Origin: Cupriavidus pauculus
Lineage (GTDB): Bacteria; Pseudomonadota; Gammaproteobacteria; Burkholderiales; Burkholderiaceae
Length of the DNA: 64,000 bases
Assembly (NCBI RefSeq): GCF_003854935.1
Contig: NZ_CP033970.1
Coordinates: forward strand, 1,364,001-1,428,000
Direction: 5' to 3'
Shown here: positions 1 through 8,559 of the stretch, in pieces
How positions within the stretch are numbered: position 1 is the stretch's first letter
How the letters are laid out: each line of letters starts with the position of its first letter
Translations under genes and position numbers: made by a program
Notes under the pieces: generated by a model
The model's input: only the letters and a program-made list of their open reading frames with translations
Told to the model about the DNA's origin: nothing
Database searches by the model: none

Positions 1-1528
1 GCCGTTCGGCCAGTCCCGTGAAGATGTCGAGATCGCTGCGCGCCTGGTGCAGCGGCGCGATGGCGCGGTGCATCGCCAGCACGTAGCGGTCGCGCGACGA
101 GCCGCCGATATCGTTGCGTTCCAGCGCCGTGGTCACGGGCAGCACGATGTCGGCGTGGCGCGCGGTGGCCGTCCAGACGATGTCCTGCACGATCACCGTC
201 TGCGGCCGCGCCCACGCCTGACGCAGCCGCGCGAGCTGCTGGTGGTGATGGAACGGGTTGCCGCCGGCCCAGTGCACGAGCTTCACGTCGGGATAGTGGC
301 GCGTCTCGCCCTGGAAGCGGTACGGGGTGCCAGGATGCAGCAGCATGTCGGCAAGCCGCGCGCACGGGATGTCCAGGTCCGCCGGATTGCGGCCCACCGG
401 CATCTCGGGCCCTGGCGTGGCCACGCGCGGATTGCCCACGCCATTCATCGACCCATGGCCGAAGCCGAACCCGCCGCCCGGCAGCCCGATCTGCCCGAGC
501 ATGGCCGCCAGCGCAATCGCCATCCAGTAGGGCTGCTCGCCGCGATGCTGGCGCTGCACGGCGAAGCTGCACGTGATGTAGCTGCGCCGGCCGGCCAGTT
601 GCGCGGCCAGCCGTTCGATGCGCGCGGCCGGGATGCCGGTGATGGCGGCCGCCCACGCCGGCGTCTTGGGCGTGCCGTCGCTATCGCCCAGCAGGTAGGC
701 TTCCAGCTCGGCCCAGCCGCTGCAATGCGACTGCAGGAACGCCGCGTCGTGCGCGTCGGCGCGGCGCAGCGCGTAGGCCAGCGCCAGCATCAGCGCCACG
801 TCGGTGTTCGGGCGGATCGGGACCCATTCGGCGCCCAGGAAGTCCGGGCAGTCGTCGCGCGTGGGGCTGACGTTGATGACCGTGGCGCCGCTGGCGGCCA
901 GCTTGCGCAGCCATTGCGCCTGCGTATGCTCGGCCGCGCCGCCGGACGATACCTGCCCGTTCTTGAGCGCCAGCCCGCCAAAGGCCAGGAACACCTCGGT
1001 ATGGGCGATCAGGCTCGGCCATGCGGTCACACGGCCGGTCAGCGGCTGGTAGGTGCCAATCACGTGCGGCAGCAGGAACTGCGCCGTGCCCCAGCTGTAG
1101 TTGCCGACCTGGTCGACGCAGCCGCCGCCGGTGAAGTGGAAGCGGCGGATCAAGGAGCGCGCGTGGTGCAGCCGTCCCGCCGACGACCAGCCGTACGATC
1201 CGCCGAACACGCCCGACGGCCCGTACGTGCCGCGCACGCGGGCGATCTCGCCGGCGACGAGGTCGAGCGCGTCGTCCCAGGACACTTCCACGAAATCGTC
1301 GCGGCCGCGCGCGTGGCCGTCGCTGGACTCGCGCCGCGCCAGCCAGCCGCGCCGCACCATCGGCGCGCGGATGCGCGTGGGCGAGTAGACCATCGGTACG
1401 ATGGCGTCGAGCAGCGGCGACGGATCGGGGTCGGCGGCAAACGGCTCGCAAGCGATCAGCCGGCCGTCCTCGACCACGGCGGTGAAGGCGCCCCAGTGGG
1501 CCAGTTGCGGATAGCGGCGGACGATCAC
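1..1528 (-). CDS. Molybdopterin-dependent S-/N-oxide reductase, BisC/TorA/DMSO-reductase family (C-terminus beyond window)
   Basis: The first 509 or so residues are visible; the 3' end runs off the left edge. About 100 residues in is the stretch FGGSYGWSSAGRLHHA, typical of the biotin-sulfoxide/TMAO/DMSO reductase branch, where the serine of the GW-S-S-A-G segment ligates molybdenum. Later stretches such as GGSSRDRYVLAM also fit the bis-MGD family. Known members reduce biotin, methionine or dimethyl sulfoxides, or TMAO. The start is a GTG four bases after the stop of the upstream Bug receptor, which implies translational coupling. There is no twin-arginine signal at this start, so a cytoplasmic BisC-like enzyme is more likely than a periplasmic TorA. 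In this operon a sulfoxide substrate would fit. Substrate is inference; family is clear. Confidence 0.85.
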   Translation of the reverse strand, partial: MIVRRYPQLAHWGAFTAVVEDGRLIACEPFAADPDPSPLLDAIVPMVYSPTRIRAPMVRRGWLARRESSDGHARGRDDFVEVSWDDALDLVAGEIARVRGTYGPSGVFGGSYGWSSAGRLHHARSLIRRFHFTGGGCVDQVGNYSWGTAQFLLPHVIGTYQPLTGRVTAWPSLIAHTEVFLAFGGLALKNGQVSSGGAAEHTQAQWLRKLAASGATVINVSPTRDDCPDFLGAEWVPIRPNTDVALMLALAYALRRADAHDAAFLQSHCSGWAELEAYLLGDSDGTPKTPAWAAAITGIPAARIERLAAQLAGRRSYITCSFAVQRQHRGEQPYWMAIALAAMLGQIGLPGGGFGFGHGSMNGVGNPRVATPGPEMPVGRNPADLDIPCARLADMLLHPGTPYRFQGETRHYPDVKLVHWAGGNPFHHHQQLARLRQAWARPQTVIVQDIVWTATARHADIVLPVTTALERNDIGGSSRDRYVLAMHRAIAPLHQARSDLDIFTGLAER

Positions 1529-1532
1529 GGTA

Positions 1533-2492
1533 TCAGTCGCCCTGGATGCCGGCCTTGCGGATCAGGTCGCCCCACTTGGTGCGCTCGGTGGCCAGCAGCC
1601 GCGCGAACTGCTGCGGCGTGTCCGACGTGGCATCCATGCCCGATACCGCCAGCCGCTGGCGGATGTCCGGATCGGCCATGACCTTGACCAGCGCCTTGTT
1701 CAGCGTGGCAACCACGTCGGCGGGCGTGCCGGCCGGCGCCACCAGCCCGTACCAGTTGGTGACCTCGTAGCCGGGCACGCCGGCTTCCGCCACGGTCGGC
1801 ACGCCCGGGAACTGGGCCGACCGCGTGGCCGTGGTCACGGCCAGCGCGCGCAGCTTGCCGGAAGCAATCAGCGGCTTGGCCGATGGGTCGGAGAACGTGA
1901 TCGGCACCACGCCGCCCATCACGTCGGTCAGCGCCGGCGTGGTGCCCTTGTACGGCACGTGCTGCATCTGCACGTGGGCCAGCATCTTGAACTGCTCGGC
2001 GGCGATCTGGCCGATGGTGCCGTTGCCGCCGGACGCGTACGAGAACCGGCCGTTGGCGCTGCGCACGGCGGCCAGCATGCCCTGCACGTCCTTGTACGGC
2101 GTGTCGGCGCCGGTGACCAGCACGTTGGGCATGGTCACCAGCACGCTCACTGGCGCGAAGTCTTTCTGCGGGTCGTAGTTGAGCTTGCGCAGGTTGGGCC
2201 AGATCGTGAACGACCCCGGCGTGGCGATGTAGAGCGTGTAGCCGTCCGGCGCGGACTTGGCCACCAACTCGGTGGCGATCAGCCCGCCGGCGCCGGGCCG
2301 GTTGTCGATGATCACGTTGGCCTTGAGCTGGTCCGACAGCGCCGGGGCGATGGCCCGCGCCAGCGCATCGGCGCCGCCGCCGGGCGGAAAGCCCACGACC
2401 ACGCGGATCGGCTTGGCCGGGTCGGGCCAGGCGGCGTGGGCCAGCGGGGAAAGCAGGGCGAGGGCTAGGAGGAGGGTGTGGCGGGGAAGCAT
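1533..2492 (-). CDS. Bug-family periplasmic solute receptor (tripartite tricarboxylate transporter type)
   Basis: 319 residues. A signal peptide (hydrophobic LLLALALLSPLAHA, likely cleaved after AHA near residue 20) is followed by the family opening PIRVVVGFPPGGGADALAR, then RPGAGG and HVPYKGTTPALTDVMGG, all hallmarks of TctC/Bug binding proteins. These bind carboxylate-type ligands in the periplasm and deliver them to TctA/TctB permeases, neither of which is in this window; Bug receptors are commonly orphaned in Burkholderiaceae. It sits four bases before the molybdoenzyme and 304 bases after the deacylase gene, the gap being filled by a palindrome array. Ligand unknown; perhaps the organosulfur or N-acyl compound handled by the operon. 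Confidence 0.93.
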   Translation of the reverse strand: MLPRHTLLLALALLSPLAHAAWPDPAKPIRVVVGFPPGGGADALARAIAPALSDQLKANVIIDNRPGAGGLIATELVAKSAPDGYTLYIATPGSFTIWPNLRKLNYDPQKDFAPVSVLVTMPNVLVTGADTPYKDVQGMLAAVRSANGRFSYASGGNGTIGQIAAEQFKMLAHVQMQHVPYKGTTPALTDVMGGVVPITFSDPSAKPLIASGKLRALAVTTATRSAQFPGVPTVAEAGVPGYEVTNWYGLVAPAGTPADVVATLNKALVKVMADPDIRQRLAVSGMDATSDTPQQFARLLATERTKWGDLIRKAGIQGD

Positions 2493-2796
2493 GGTGAGGC
2501 TCCGAAGATCTTGTGTGAAACTGGGTAAGAGGTTGCGATGCCTGCCCTCTCCCCCGGCCCCTCTCCCGCGCGCGGGAGAGGGGAGACAACTACCAGCTGT
2601 TCAGATGGCTTGGGTTTGCTCCGTGCTCCCGCGCGCGGGAGAGGGGAGACAACCGCGGGCTGTCCAGATGGCTTGGGTTTGCTCCGCGTTTCCGCGCGCG
2701 GGAGAGGGGAGACCACCACCAGCTGTCCAGATGCCTTTGGTTTGCTCCCCTCTCCCGCTTGCGGGAGAGGGGCTGGGGGAGAGGGCCGGCCGTCCG
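2493..2796. repeat. Array of four palindromes with exact 63-bp period, bounded by inverted ends
   Basis: Four palindromes built on CTCTCCCGCGCGCGGGAGAG are centred at 2570.5, 2633.5, 2696.5 and 2759.5, exactly 63 bp apart. Between them lies a conserved linker (GGGAGAC-AAC, then CAGCTGTCCAGATGGCTTGG and TTTGCTCC). The outer edges are inverted copies of each other: CCCTCTCCCCCGGCCCCTCT on the left and GGGGCTGGGGGAGAGGG on the right. Palindromes 2 and 3 have decayed left arms. A further copy in opposite orientation closes the window at 63963-64000. This looks like a dispersed REP-like palindromic repeat that expanded in tandem inside the operon. It could act as a partial terminator or RNA-stabilising structure between the deacylase and Bug genes. 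No gene is seen here. Confidence 0.9.
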
Positions 2797-3828
2797 TCAT
2801 GCGACGGCGCCGGAAGACAGCGACACCTGGTCCCACTCCCACGCCACGAACGCAAGCCGTTCGCCGGTGTGGACCACGGGGTCGCTGCGCAGGCCGATCA
2901 GCACGCCGTCGCGCGGGAACGGCCTGACGGGGGTGAGCGATGCGTCGAGCTTGAGCGTGTCGCCGATCGACTGGCCTTCGCGCAGCAGGTCGCCGGCGCG
3001 GGCGCCGGGGATGAACAGGCCGCCTTCGTCGGCGGTGATCCATCCGCGCCGCTTCACGCGCCGCAGCGACGTGGCGGCTGGCTGCGCCGGCGGGCCGGAC
3101 AGGATGCCCATCTGCACGGCCAGCGTCTGGAAGCCGGTTTCGGCCACGGCGATGTTGTCGGGCTCGAAGCGGCTGCCGCTGCCCAGTTCGAGCATGAACG
3201 CGCAGACGCCGGCGGCCAGGCACTGGTAGTCGAGCGCGCCGGCGATGTTGCCGGGCAGCTCGCCCTTGCCGCCCACGTCCTGCTGGCAGGCCACGTGCGG
3301 ATGGAATGGCGCCATGGCCGCCAGCACGTCGGCCTCGGTGACGGGGCTGTCCGGATGCACCTTGTAGACCGTGTAGGGCCGGGCATCGAACAGCGGGTTC
3401 ATCGTGTGCAGGTTGATCAGCACGTCGGCCACGCCGCGCACTTCGGCGATCAGCGCGTGGGCCAGCCGTTCCGATACCAGGCCGCCCGCGTTGCCGGGAT
3501 AGGTCTGGTCGAGGTCGAGTTCGTCGTACGGATTGCGCTTGCGGCGCGCGTCCAGCGCCTGCGGGTTGCCGGTGGGCGTGACCACCACGTTGCCGTGCAT
3601 CGTGGCCGGGTCCAGGCCGCGGGCAAAGCGCAGCGCCGCCACCATGCCGTTGATCTCGTCGCCGTGCACCTGGCCGTGCAGCCAGAGCGTGCGGCCGGGA
3701 TGGGCGCCGCGCACCGCCACGTACGGCAGCGTGACGGCCATGCCCGAGGCCATGGAGCCGACCGGTAGTTGGCCGTTGGTGCGGGCCGGGCCCGATTGCT
3801 GGCGCAGCCAGTCACCGATGATAGGCAT
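2797..3828 (-). CDS. Succinylglutamate desuccinylase/aspartoacylase-family zinc amidohydrolase
   Basis: 343 residues. The zinc-site motif LHGQVHGDEINGMVAA (H55-G-D-E58) and the later LINLHTMNP (second histidine ligand) mark the AstE/AspA subgroup of M14 carboxypeptidases, which hydrolyse N-acyl amino acids or acylated amines. The segment TPTGNPQALDARRKRNP and the arginine/asparagine-rich pocket NPYDELDLDQTYPGN also fit. The C-terminal third (ITADEGGLFIPGARAGDLLREGQ) resembles the barrel domain of the family. The start overlaps the end of the PLP lyase gene by 17 bp, so the two are co-translated. In context it may strip an N-acyl group from an amino-acid-derived sulfur compound; that step is inferred. 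Confidence 0.85.
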   Translation of the reverse strand: MPIIGDWLRQQSGPARTNGQLPVGSMASGMAVTLPYVAVRGAHPGRTLWLHGQVHGDEINGMVAALRFARGLDPATMHGNVVVTPTGNPQALDARRKRNPYDELDLDQTYPGNAGGLVSERLAHALIAEVRGVADVLINLHTMNPLFDARPYTVYKVHPDSPVTEADVLAAMAPFHPHVACQQDVGGKGELPGNIAGALDYQCLAAGVCAFMLELGSGSRFEPDNIAVAETGFQTLAVQMGILSGPPAQPAATSLRRVKRRGWITADEGGLFIPGARAGDLLREGQSIGDTLKLDASLTPVRPFPRDGVLIGLRSDPVVHTGERLAFVAWEWDQVSLSSGAVA

Positions 3829-5026
3829 GGGAAGTGTCCTTGTTGGAGGGTTCGAGCGTGGCGATGGCGGCGAACGCCTGGTCCAGGTCGGCCAGCAGGT
3901 CGGGCACCGCTTCGAGCCCGATGTGGAGCCGGATCACGGTGCCGTGGGCGGCCCAGTCCGTGACGCTGCGCGCGCGGCGCATGTCGGCCAGCACGGCCAG
4001 ACTTTCAAAGCCGCCCCATGACGCGCCGATGCCGAAGAGCCGCAGGCTGTCGACGAAACGCTCGGGCGCCACCGGGGCCGGCGAGCGCAGCGTGAACGAA
4101 AGCAGGCCGTTGGTGCCGTGGCAGTCGCGCCGCCACAGCGCGTGGCCCGGGTCGTGCGGCAGCGCGGGGCAGAAGACCTGCGCCACCTCGGGGCGGTCCA
4201 GCAGCCAGCGTGCCACGTCGAGCGCGCCGGCCTGATGCTGCGCCAGCCGCGCGCCCAGCGAGCGGATGCCGCGCTGCACCAGGTAGGCGTCGTCGGGGCT
4301 CACGGTCATGCCGAAGGCGTCGGCCATGGCCGCCAGCGGCTGCCACGCGGCCTCGGTGGTGCAGACCGTGCCCATCATCACGTCCGAATGGCCGCCCAGG
4401 TACTTGGTGGCGGCCATCAGCGAGATATCGGCGCCCAGCGCCAGCGGCCGGTACAGCAGGCCGGAGCCCCACGTGTTGTCCGCCGCCACCAGTGCGCCGT
4501 GCGCATGGGCGCGGGCGGCCAGCGCGGGCAGGTCGCACATCTCGTAGACGAGCGATCCCGGCGCCTCCACGTAGACCAGCCGCGTCTCGGGCCGCAGCTT
4601 CGCGTCCAGGTCCGTGCCGTCGGCGGCGTAGAAGTCGGCGCCGATGCCGTGCTGGCGCAGGAAGCCGTTGGCCAGGTTGCGCACGGGCTCGTAGACGCAG
4701 TCGGGCAGCAGCACGTGCTGGCCGGGGCGCACGTAGGCCAGGATCGTCATCGCCGCCGCGGCCAGCCCGGACGGGAACAGCCGCGTGCGGTGGCCGCCTT
4801 CCAGCATCGTCACCATGTCTTCGAGCGCGAAGTTGGTGGGATTGCCGCGCGCGCCGTAGGTGAACAGGCGCTCGGTGTCGCGCCGCGCGCGCATCTCGCG
4901 CTGCTGGGCGACCGATTCGAACAGGACGGTGCTGGCCCGCACCACGGGCGGGTTCACCGGCTGGCCGCCGGGCACGCTGGCGGTGCGTCCGGCGTGGGCC
5001 AGGCGGGTGGAGAGCGCTTTGGTCAT
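3812..5026 (-). CDS. Cys/Met-metabolism PLP-dependent enzyme, cystathionine beta-lyase-like C-S lyase
   Basis: 404 residues from the ATG at 5026; an upstream TTG at 5068 gives 14 extra, unlike residues and is less likely. The fold is the gamma-family of PLP enzymes: YGARGNPTNFALED near 57-70, FPSGLAA phosphate-binding turn, AADNTWGSG (PLP-binding D183) and AATKYLGGHSD with the Schiff-base lysine K208. The SDVMMG ending after the lysine and the family length resemble cystathionine beta-lyase (MetC). The enzyme probably releases a thiol, pyruvate and ammonia from an S-substituted cysteine. Flanked by a deacylase and a second Bug receptor, it is better read as part of a catabolic operon than as the housekeeping metC. 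Substrate inferred. Confidence 0.88.
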   Translation of the reverse strand: MTKALSTRLAHAGRTASVPGGQPVNPPVVRASTVLFESVAQQREMRARRDTERLFTYGARGNPTNFALEDMVTMLEGGHRTRLFPSGLAAAAMTILAYVRPGQHVLLPDCVYEPVRNLANGFLRQHGIGADFYAADGTDLDAKLRPETRLVYVEAPGSLVYEMCDLPALAARAHAHGALVAADNTWGSGLLYRPLALGADISLMAATKYLGGHSDVMMGTVCTTEAAWQPLAAMADAFGMTVSPDDAYLVQRGIRSLGARLAQHQAGALDVARWLLDRPEVAQVFCPALPHDPGHALWRRDCHGTNGLLSFTLRSPAPVAPERFVDSLRLFGIGASWGGFESLAVLADMRRARSVTDWAAHGTVIRLHIGLEAVPDLLADLDQAFAAIATLEPSNKDTSHAYHR

Positions 5027-5077
5027 GGCTTGCCTGTGGGTTGGCGGAAGGTGTGTGGGGTTTTGCAAGGCGCGTGC

Positions 5078-6082
5078 CTAGTCGACATGCGCGCCGGACA
5101 GCCGCACGATCTGCGACCACCGCGCGATGTCCTGCCTGAGCTGCGCGGCGAATGCCTCGGGCGTGTTGGCCACCACGTCGCTGCCGCCGTCGTTGATGGT
5201 CTTGACCACGTCGGGCATCTGCAGCACCTGCACGATGGCGCGGTTCAGCAGCGCCACGCGTTCGGGCGACGTGCCGGCCGGCACGAAGAAGCCGTACCAG
5301 TCCTCGAAGCGTGCATTGCGGTAGCCCATTTCCTCAAGCGTGGGCACCTTGGCGAATACCCCTAGCCGGCGCGGGCTGGTGACGGCCAGCGCACGCATGC
5401 GGCCGGCCTGGATGAAGCTGGCCACCGACGACGTCGACGTGATCAGCACATCCACCTGTCCGCCGAGCAGGTCGTTGATGGCCGGGCCCGCGCCCTTGTA
5501 CGGCACGTGCTGCAGCGACACGCTGCTGTCCTTGTCCAGCACCACGCCCACCAGGTGCGACAGCGTGCCGTTGCCCGGCGTGGCGAACGTGATCTTGTTC
5601 GGCTGCGCCCTGGCCTGCGTGGCCAGTTCCTCGAACGTCTTCCACGGCGCGTTGGCCGACACCACGATGGCCAGCGGCGCGGCGTTGATCTGCGTGACCG
5701 GGATGAACTGCTTGACCGGGTCGAAGCCCGGCGCGCGGTAGAGCGTCGGGTTGACGGCCATGATCGACACCTGCGAGGTCAGCACGGTGTAGCCGTCGGG
5801 CTTGGCCTCGGCCACGTAGCGCGTGCCGATGTTGCCGCCGGCGCCGCCGCGGTTGTCGGTCACCGCGCTCTGGCCCAGCACCTGCGACAGCCGCGTGGCC
5901 ACCACGCGCGTCACGGCGTCGTTGCCGCCGCCTGCCGGGAACGGCGACACGATGCGCAGCGGCTGCGCCGGAAATCCGTTGACGGGCGCCAGCGGCTGCT
6001 GCGCCAGCGCGGCGGCGCAGAGCGTGACGGTGCAGGCGGCAACCAGGTACTGCGACAGACGGCGGGTGATCGGACGGGACAT
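5078..6082 (-). CDS. Second Bug-family periplasmic solute receptor
   Basis: 334 residues with a signal peptide (R-rich start, then LVAACTVTLCAAALA, cleavage near residue 27). Family motifs: QPLRIVSPFPAGGGNDAVTR, DNRGGAGGNIGTRYVAEAKPDGYT and LQHVPYKGAGPAINDLLGGQ. It is only distantly similar to the receptor at 1533-2492: the signal peptide and binding-loop residues differ (RPGAGG there, RGGAGG here), which suggests two related ligands rather than a recent duplication. The ATG is preceded by GAGG at a good distance. Located between the rhodanese and the PLP lyase with short gaps, consistent with one transcript. Confidence 0.93.
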   Translation of the reverse strand: MSRPITRRLSQYLVAACTVTLCAAALAQQPLAPVNGFPAQPLRIVSPFPAGGGNDAVTRVVATRLSQVLGQSAVTDNRGGAGGNIGTRYVAEAKPDGYTVLTSQVSIMAVNPTLYRAPGFDPVKQFIPVTQINAAPLAIVVSANAPWKTFEELATQARAQPNKITFATPGNGTLSHLVGVVLDKDSSVSLQHVPYKGAGPAINDLLGGQVDVLITSTSSVASFIQAGRMRALAVTSPRRLGVFAKVPTLEEMGYRNARFEDWYGFFVPAGTSPERVALLNRAIVQVLQMPDVVKTINDGGSDVVANTPEAFAAQLRQDIARWSQIVRLSGAHVD

Positions 6083-6136
6083 GGGGCGACCTCGTTATGC
6101 GTTGGGCAGGTGGTGGGGGTCAGGTTCGGATGGCGG

Positions 6137-7750
6137 TCAGGCAGCGGGCGGGAAGCGGAACGTCGCCAGCTCCTGAGCGTCGAGCTGGGCGATCAGGCCC
6201 GTTTCCCACGCTAGGTACTGGCGCGCGGCGGCCTTGTTGCCGTCGTGCCGGTCGTGGACGAAGAACAGGTAGTCGATGCAGCGCGCGTCGGGCAGCGTGT
6301 CGGCGCCGTGCCGCACGGGCAGGCCGGCGGCGCGCCACGCGCCCAGTCCGCCCTGCAGCCGGCGCACGTCGCGGTAGCCCAGCGCCAGCAGGTCGGCGGC
6401 GGCGAGGTCGGCCGGATCGTCGGCATCGGCGTCGCCCACCAGCACGAGCGTGGTGTCGTGCGGCACGCCGTGCAGGTCCTGCGCAAGCCGCGCCCGCGTG
6501 GACCAGCGCGCGCCGTCGACGTGGCCGGCGCGATAGGCCATGCTGCCGCGCAGATCAAGCGCCAGCATCGCTTGCGCCGCCATGCCGGCCGACAGTTGCG
6601 CACTGGTCACGGTCGGCAGCGCGGTGACTTCGGGCGCCGGGCCGTGCGGCCCGCGCACGCCCGCGGCCAGGCCGGCGTCGAGCCCGCCGTCCAGCACCAC
6701 GGCGTCATGGCCCATCTGGCGCAGCCAGCTGGCGACGACCGGCGCGCGCACGGCGTCGGCATCGAACAGCACCAGCCGGGCGCGGCGCACGCCGACGTAC
6801 TGGTCGGTGGCCTGCATCAACTGGCCCCCCGGCGTGTGCTGGGCGCCGGGCAGCGTGCGCGCGGCGTATTCCTCGGCCGTGCGGACGTCGCACAGGAACG
6901 TCGTGCGTGTGGCGTCGGCCAGCCAGCCGATAGCCTGTTCGGGCGCGATCATCGGCACGCCGAAGCGTTCGGCCAGGGCCCGGGCGGCCGTGCGGGCCGC
7001 ATCGGCACCAGCGGGCGTGCCGGTGTCCGGGTAGCGCGCCGTGCCGCCGTGTTCGAGCACGAAATCGTTCAGGTACCAGCCCTGGGTGCCGTTTTCCAGC
7101 GCGTAGACCGGGTTGGGCACGCCGAAGTTGATCAGCGACTGGGCGCCGATGATGCTGCGCGTGCGGCCGGCGCAGTTGATGACGACCGGCGTGGTGGTGT
7201 CCGGCACCAGATCGCGCAGCCGGTAGGCCAGCTCGCCGTTCGGGCAGCAGATGGCGCCGGGGATGTTCATCTTGCGGAATTCGCTGGCGGGGCGGCCGTC
7301 CAGCACCACGGGCGGCTGCGCGCCGGTACGCATGGCCGCCAGCTCCTGCGCCGACACGCGCGGCGTGTGGTAGTGGTGCTCGGCCAGTTCGCCGAACGTC
7401 TTTGACGGCACGTTCACGCCCGCGAACAGCGTGTAGCCGGCCGCCTGCCAGGCCGGCATGCCGCCGTCGAGCACGTGCAGGTTGCGGTAGCCCAGCCGGG
7501 CCAGCGCGGCGGCGGCACGCGCGGCCACGCCGTCGCCGTCGTCGGCCAGCACGATGCGGGCGTCGGTGCGGGGCGCCAGGCGGCCCACGTCCAGCTCCAG
7601 CCGGCTGTACGGCAGCGGCACGGCGTAGAACGGATGGCCCTCGCCATACTGGCCGTGCTCGCGGACGTCGAACAGCGCGATTTCGTCGGGGTCGTGCAGC
7701 CAGCCCTTGAGCGTGGGGGCGTCGACGGGTCGATAGATGGCCTGGGTCAT
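6137..7750 (-). CDS. Four-domain rhodanese (sulfurtransferase) with one catalytic cysteine
   Basis: 537 residues made of four rhodanese folds at about 5-110, 130-235, 265-365 and 380-480, each with an (L/C)DVR/LDGRPASEF-type start and a LDGG-x-AW-x-AAG-type ending. Only domain 2 keeps an active-site cysteine, in VINCAGRTRS (C193). The equivalent loops in domains 1, 3 and 4 are DDGDGVAA, FDADAVRAP and GDADADDP, with no cysteine. Such proteins transfer sulfane sulfur between thiols or from thiosulfate. Four repeats with one live site is unusual against the common one- or two-domain forms. A C-terminal tail (about 490-537) is outside the repeats. It lies directly downstream of the thiol dioxygenase gene, consistent with a role in handling sulfur released by the C-S lyase. 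Confidence 0.9.
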   Translation of the reverse strand: MTQAIYRPVDAPTLKGWLHDPDEIALFDVREHGQYGEGHPFYAVPLPYSRLELDVGRLAPRTDARIVLADDGDGVAARAAAALARLGYRNLHVLDGGMPAWQAAGYTLFAGVNVPSKTFGELAEHHYHTPRVSAQELAAMRTGAQPPVVLDGRPASEFRKMNIPGAICCPNGELAYRLRDLVPDTTTPVVINCAGRTRSIIGAQSLINFGVPNPVYALENGTQGWYLNDFVLEHGGTARYPDTGTPAGADAARTAARALAERFGVPMIAPEQAIGWLADATRTTFLCDVRTAEEYAARTLPGAQHTPGGQLMQATDQYVGVRRARLVLFDADAVRAPVVASWLRQMGHDAVVLDGGLDAGLAAGVRGPHGPAPEVTALPTVTSAQLSAGMAAQAMLALDLRGSMAYRAGHVDGARWSTRARLAQDLHGVPHDTTLVLVGDADADDPADLAAADLLALGYRDVRRLQGGLGAWRAAGLPVRHGADTLPDARCIDYLFFVHDRHDGNKAAARQYLAWETGLIAQLDAQELATFRFPPAA

Positions 7751-7846
7751 GAATTTTGGGCAAAAGGGGGCCGTCCTCGCGCGCGGGGCGCGAAGTGGCG
7801 GCGGGATTCTCGGGAGTCGGGGCGCGGCGGCCCCGTCAGGCTATGT

Positions 7847-8434
7847 CTAGCGGCGGGTCTGCACGCCCACGTTCATGACCTGGCAGCGGCCGGTCTCAAG
7901 GTCGAACGACAGCCGTTCGGTCAGCGTTTCGAGCGAGCGGCCGTACATGTGCAAGTGACGGATGACGTCGTCGCCCCGGATCTCGACCGAATGGATGTCG
8001 TCGGGCAGCAGCGCGATGCCGTGGCGCGGCCCCACTTCCACGGTCCGCTCGTGCGCGAGCGTGCCCACGCCGGGCTGGCTGCCATCGTCGGTGCGGGTGT
8101 AGACGTCGTTGAACTCCACGCCGCTCACGCCCGCCACGCAGGCCCAGGTGGTGTGGTTGTGCGGCGGGATGCGCTTGCCCGGCCGCATCACGTTCAGGTA
8201 GAGCGCGTAGGTCTGGTCCGGATCCTCGGCGATCAGGTAGCGCGCCTGGCGCTCGGTGGCCTCGGGCGGCGGGTAGTCGGCCTCGCTCCAGAAATCGGTG
8301 CGGGCGGCCAGGTCTTCCACCAGGGTCAGCACCTGGGCCAGGCTGGCGCGGGTCACGCCGCCGTTGTCTACGATGTTTCTAATGGATTCGATCGTTTCGC
8401 CGACGGCCGACTGACGCTGTTCTGCGATGGACAT
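7847..8434 (-). CDS. Cysteine-dioxygenase-family thiol dioxygenase (cupin)
   Basis: 195 residues from the ATG at 8434; a longer reading frame reaches 8506 but the AAGGA 10 bases before 8434 and the homology-like start MSIAEQRQ favour the shorter form. The motif [14 protein letters not shown] supplies H92 and H94 and DDIHSVEI supplies H148, giving the three-histidine iron site of bacterial cysteine and 3-mercaptopropionate dioxygenases. These add O2 to a thiol to make a sulfinate. The PHNHTTW form with Arg upstream is shared by both substrates, so cysteine versus 3-mercaptopropionate cannot be decided here. First gene of the minus-strand operon, divergent from the LysR gene, hence its probable target. 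Confidence 0.85.
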   Translation of the reverse strand: MSIAEQRQSAVGETIESIRNIVDNGGVTRASLAQVLTLVEDLAARTDFWSEADYPPPEATERQARYLIAEDPDQTYALYLNVMRPGKRIPPHNHTTWACVAGVSGVEFNDVYTRTDDGSQPGVGTLAHERTVEVGPRHGIALLPDDIHSVEIRGDDVIRHLHMYGRSLETLTERLSFDLETGRCQVMNVGVQTRR

Positions 8435-8541
8435 GGTGCGGTCTATCCTTGCAATCTCTGTTTTTCGGGGGTAGAACGGTGCTTCGTGTTTCACTGTAAT
8501 GAACACCTGTCCTGAAAACCACTTAATGCGCGACGAAAACC

Positions 8542-8558
8542 CATTAGCACGGCTAATG
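8542..8558. promoter_or_regulatory. Perfect inverted repeat at the LysR start, candidate operator
   Basis: CATTAGC-ACG-GCTAATG is a perfect 7-bp inverted repeat ending two bases before the LysR ATG, in the divergent promoter region with the sulfur operon. A related half (TTAATG) occurs at 8523-8528. LysR proteins usually bind such dyads next to their own gene, so this is a plausible autoregulatory and operon-control site. Confidence 0.55.
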
Positions 8559-8559
8559 A

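Noticed and set aside
47-1681. Long plus-strand open frame (544 residues) opposite the molybdoenzyme
   Set aside because: Composition is Arg/His/Gln/Ala-rich with no domain, the signature of antisense to a GC-rich gene; the minus strand encodes a clear oxidoreductase.
2561-2770. Possible CRISPR array (regular 63-bp repeat)
   Set aside because: The linkers between palindromes are conserved rather than unique, only four units occur, and there are no cas genes.
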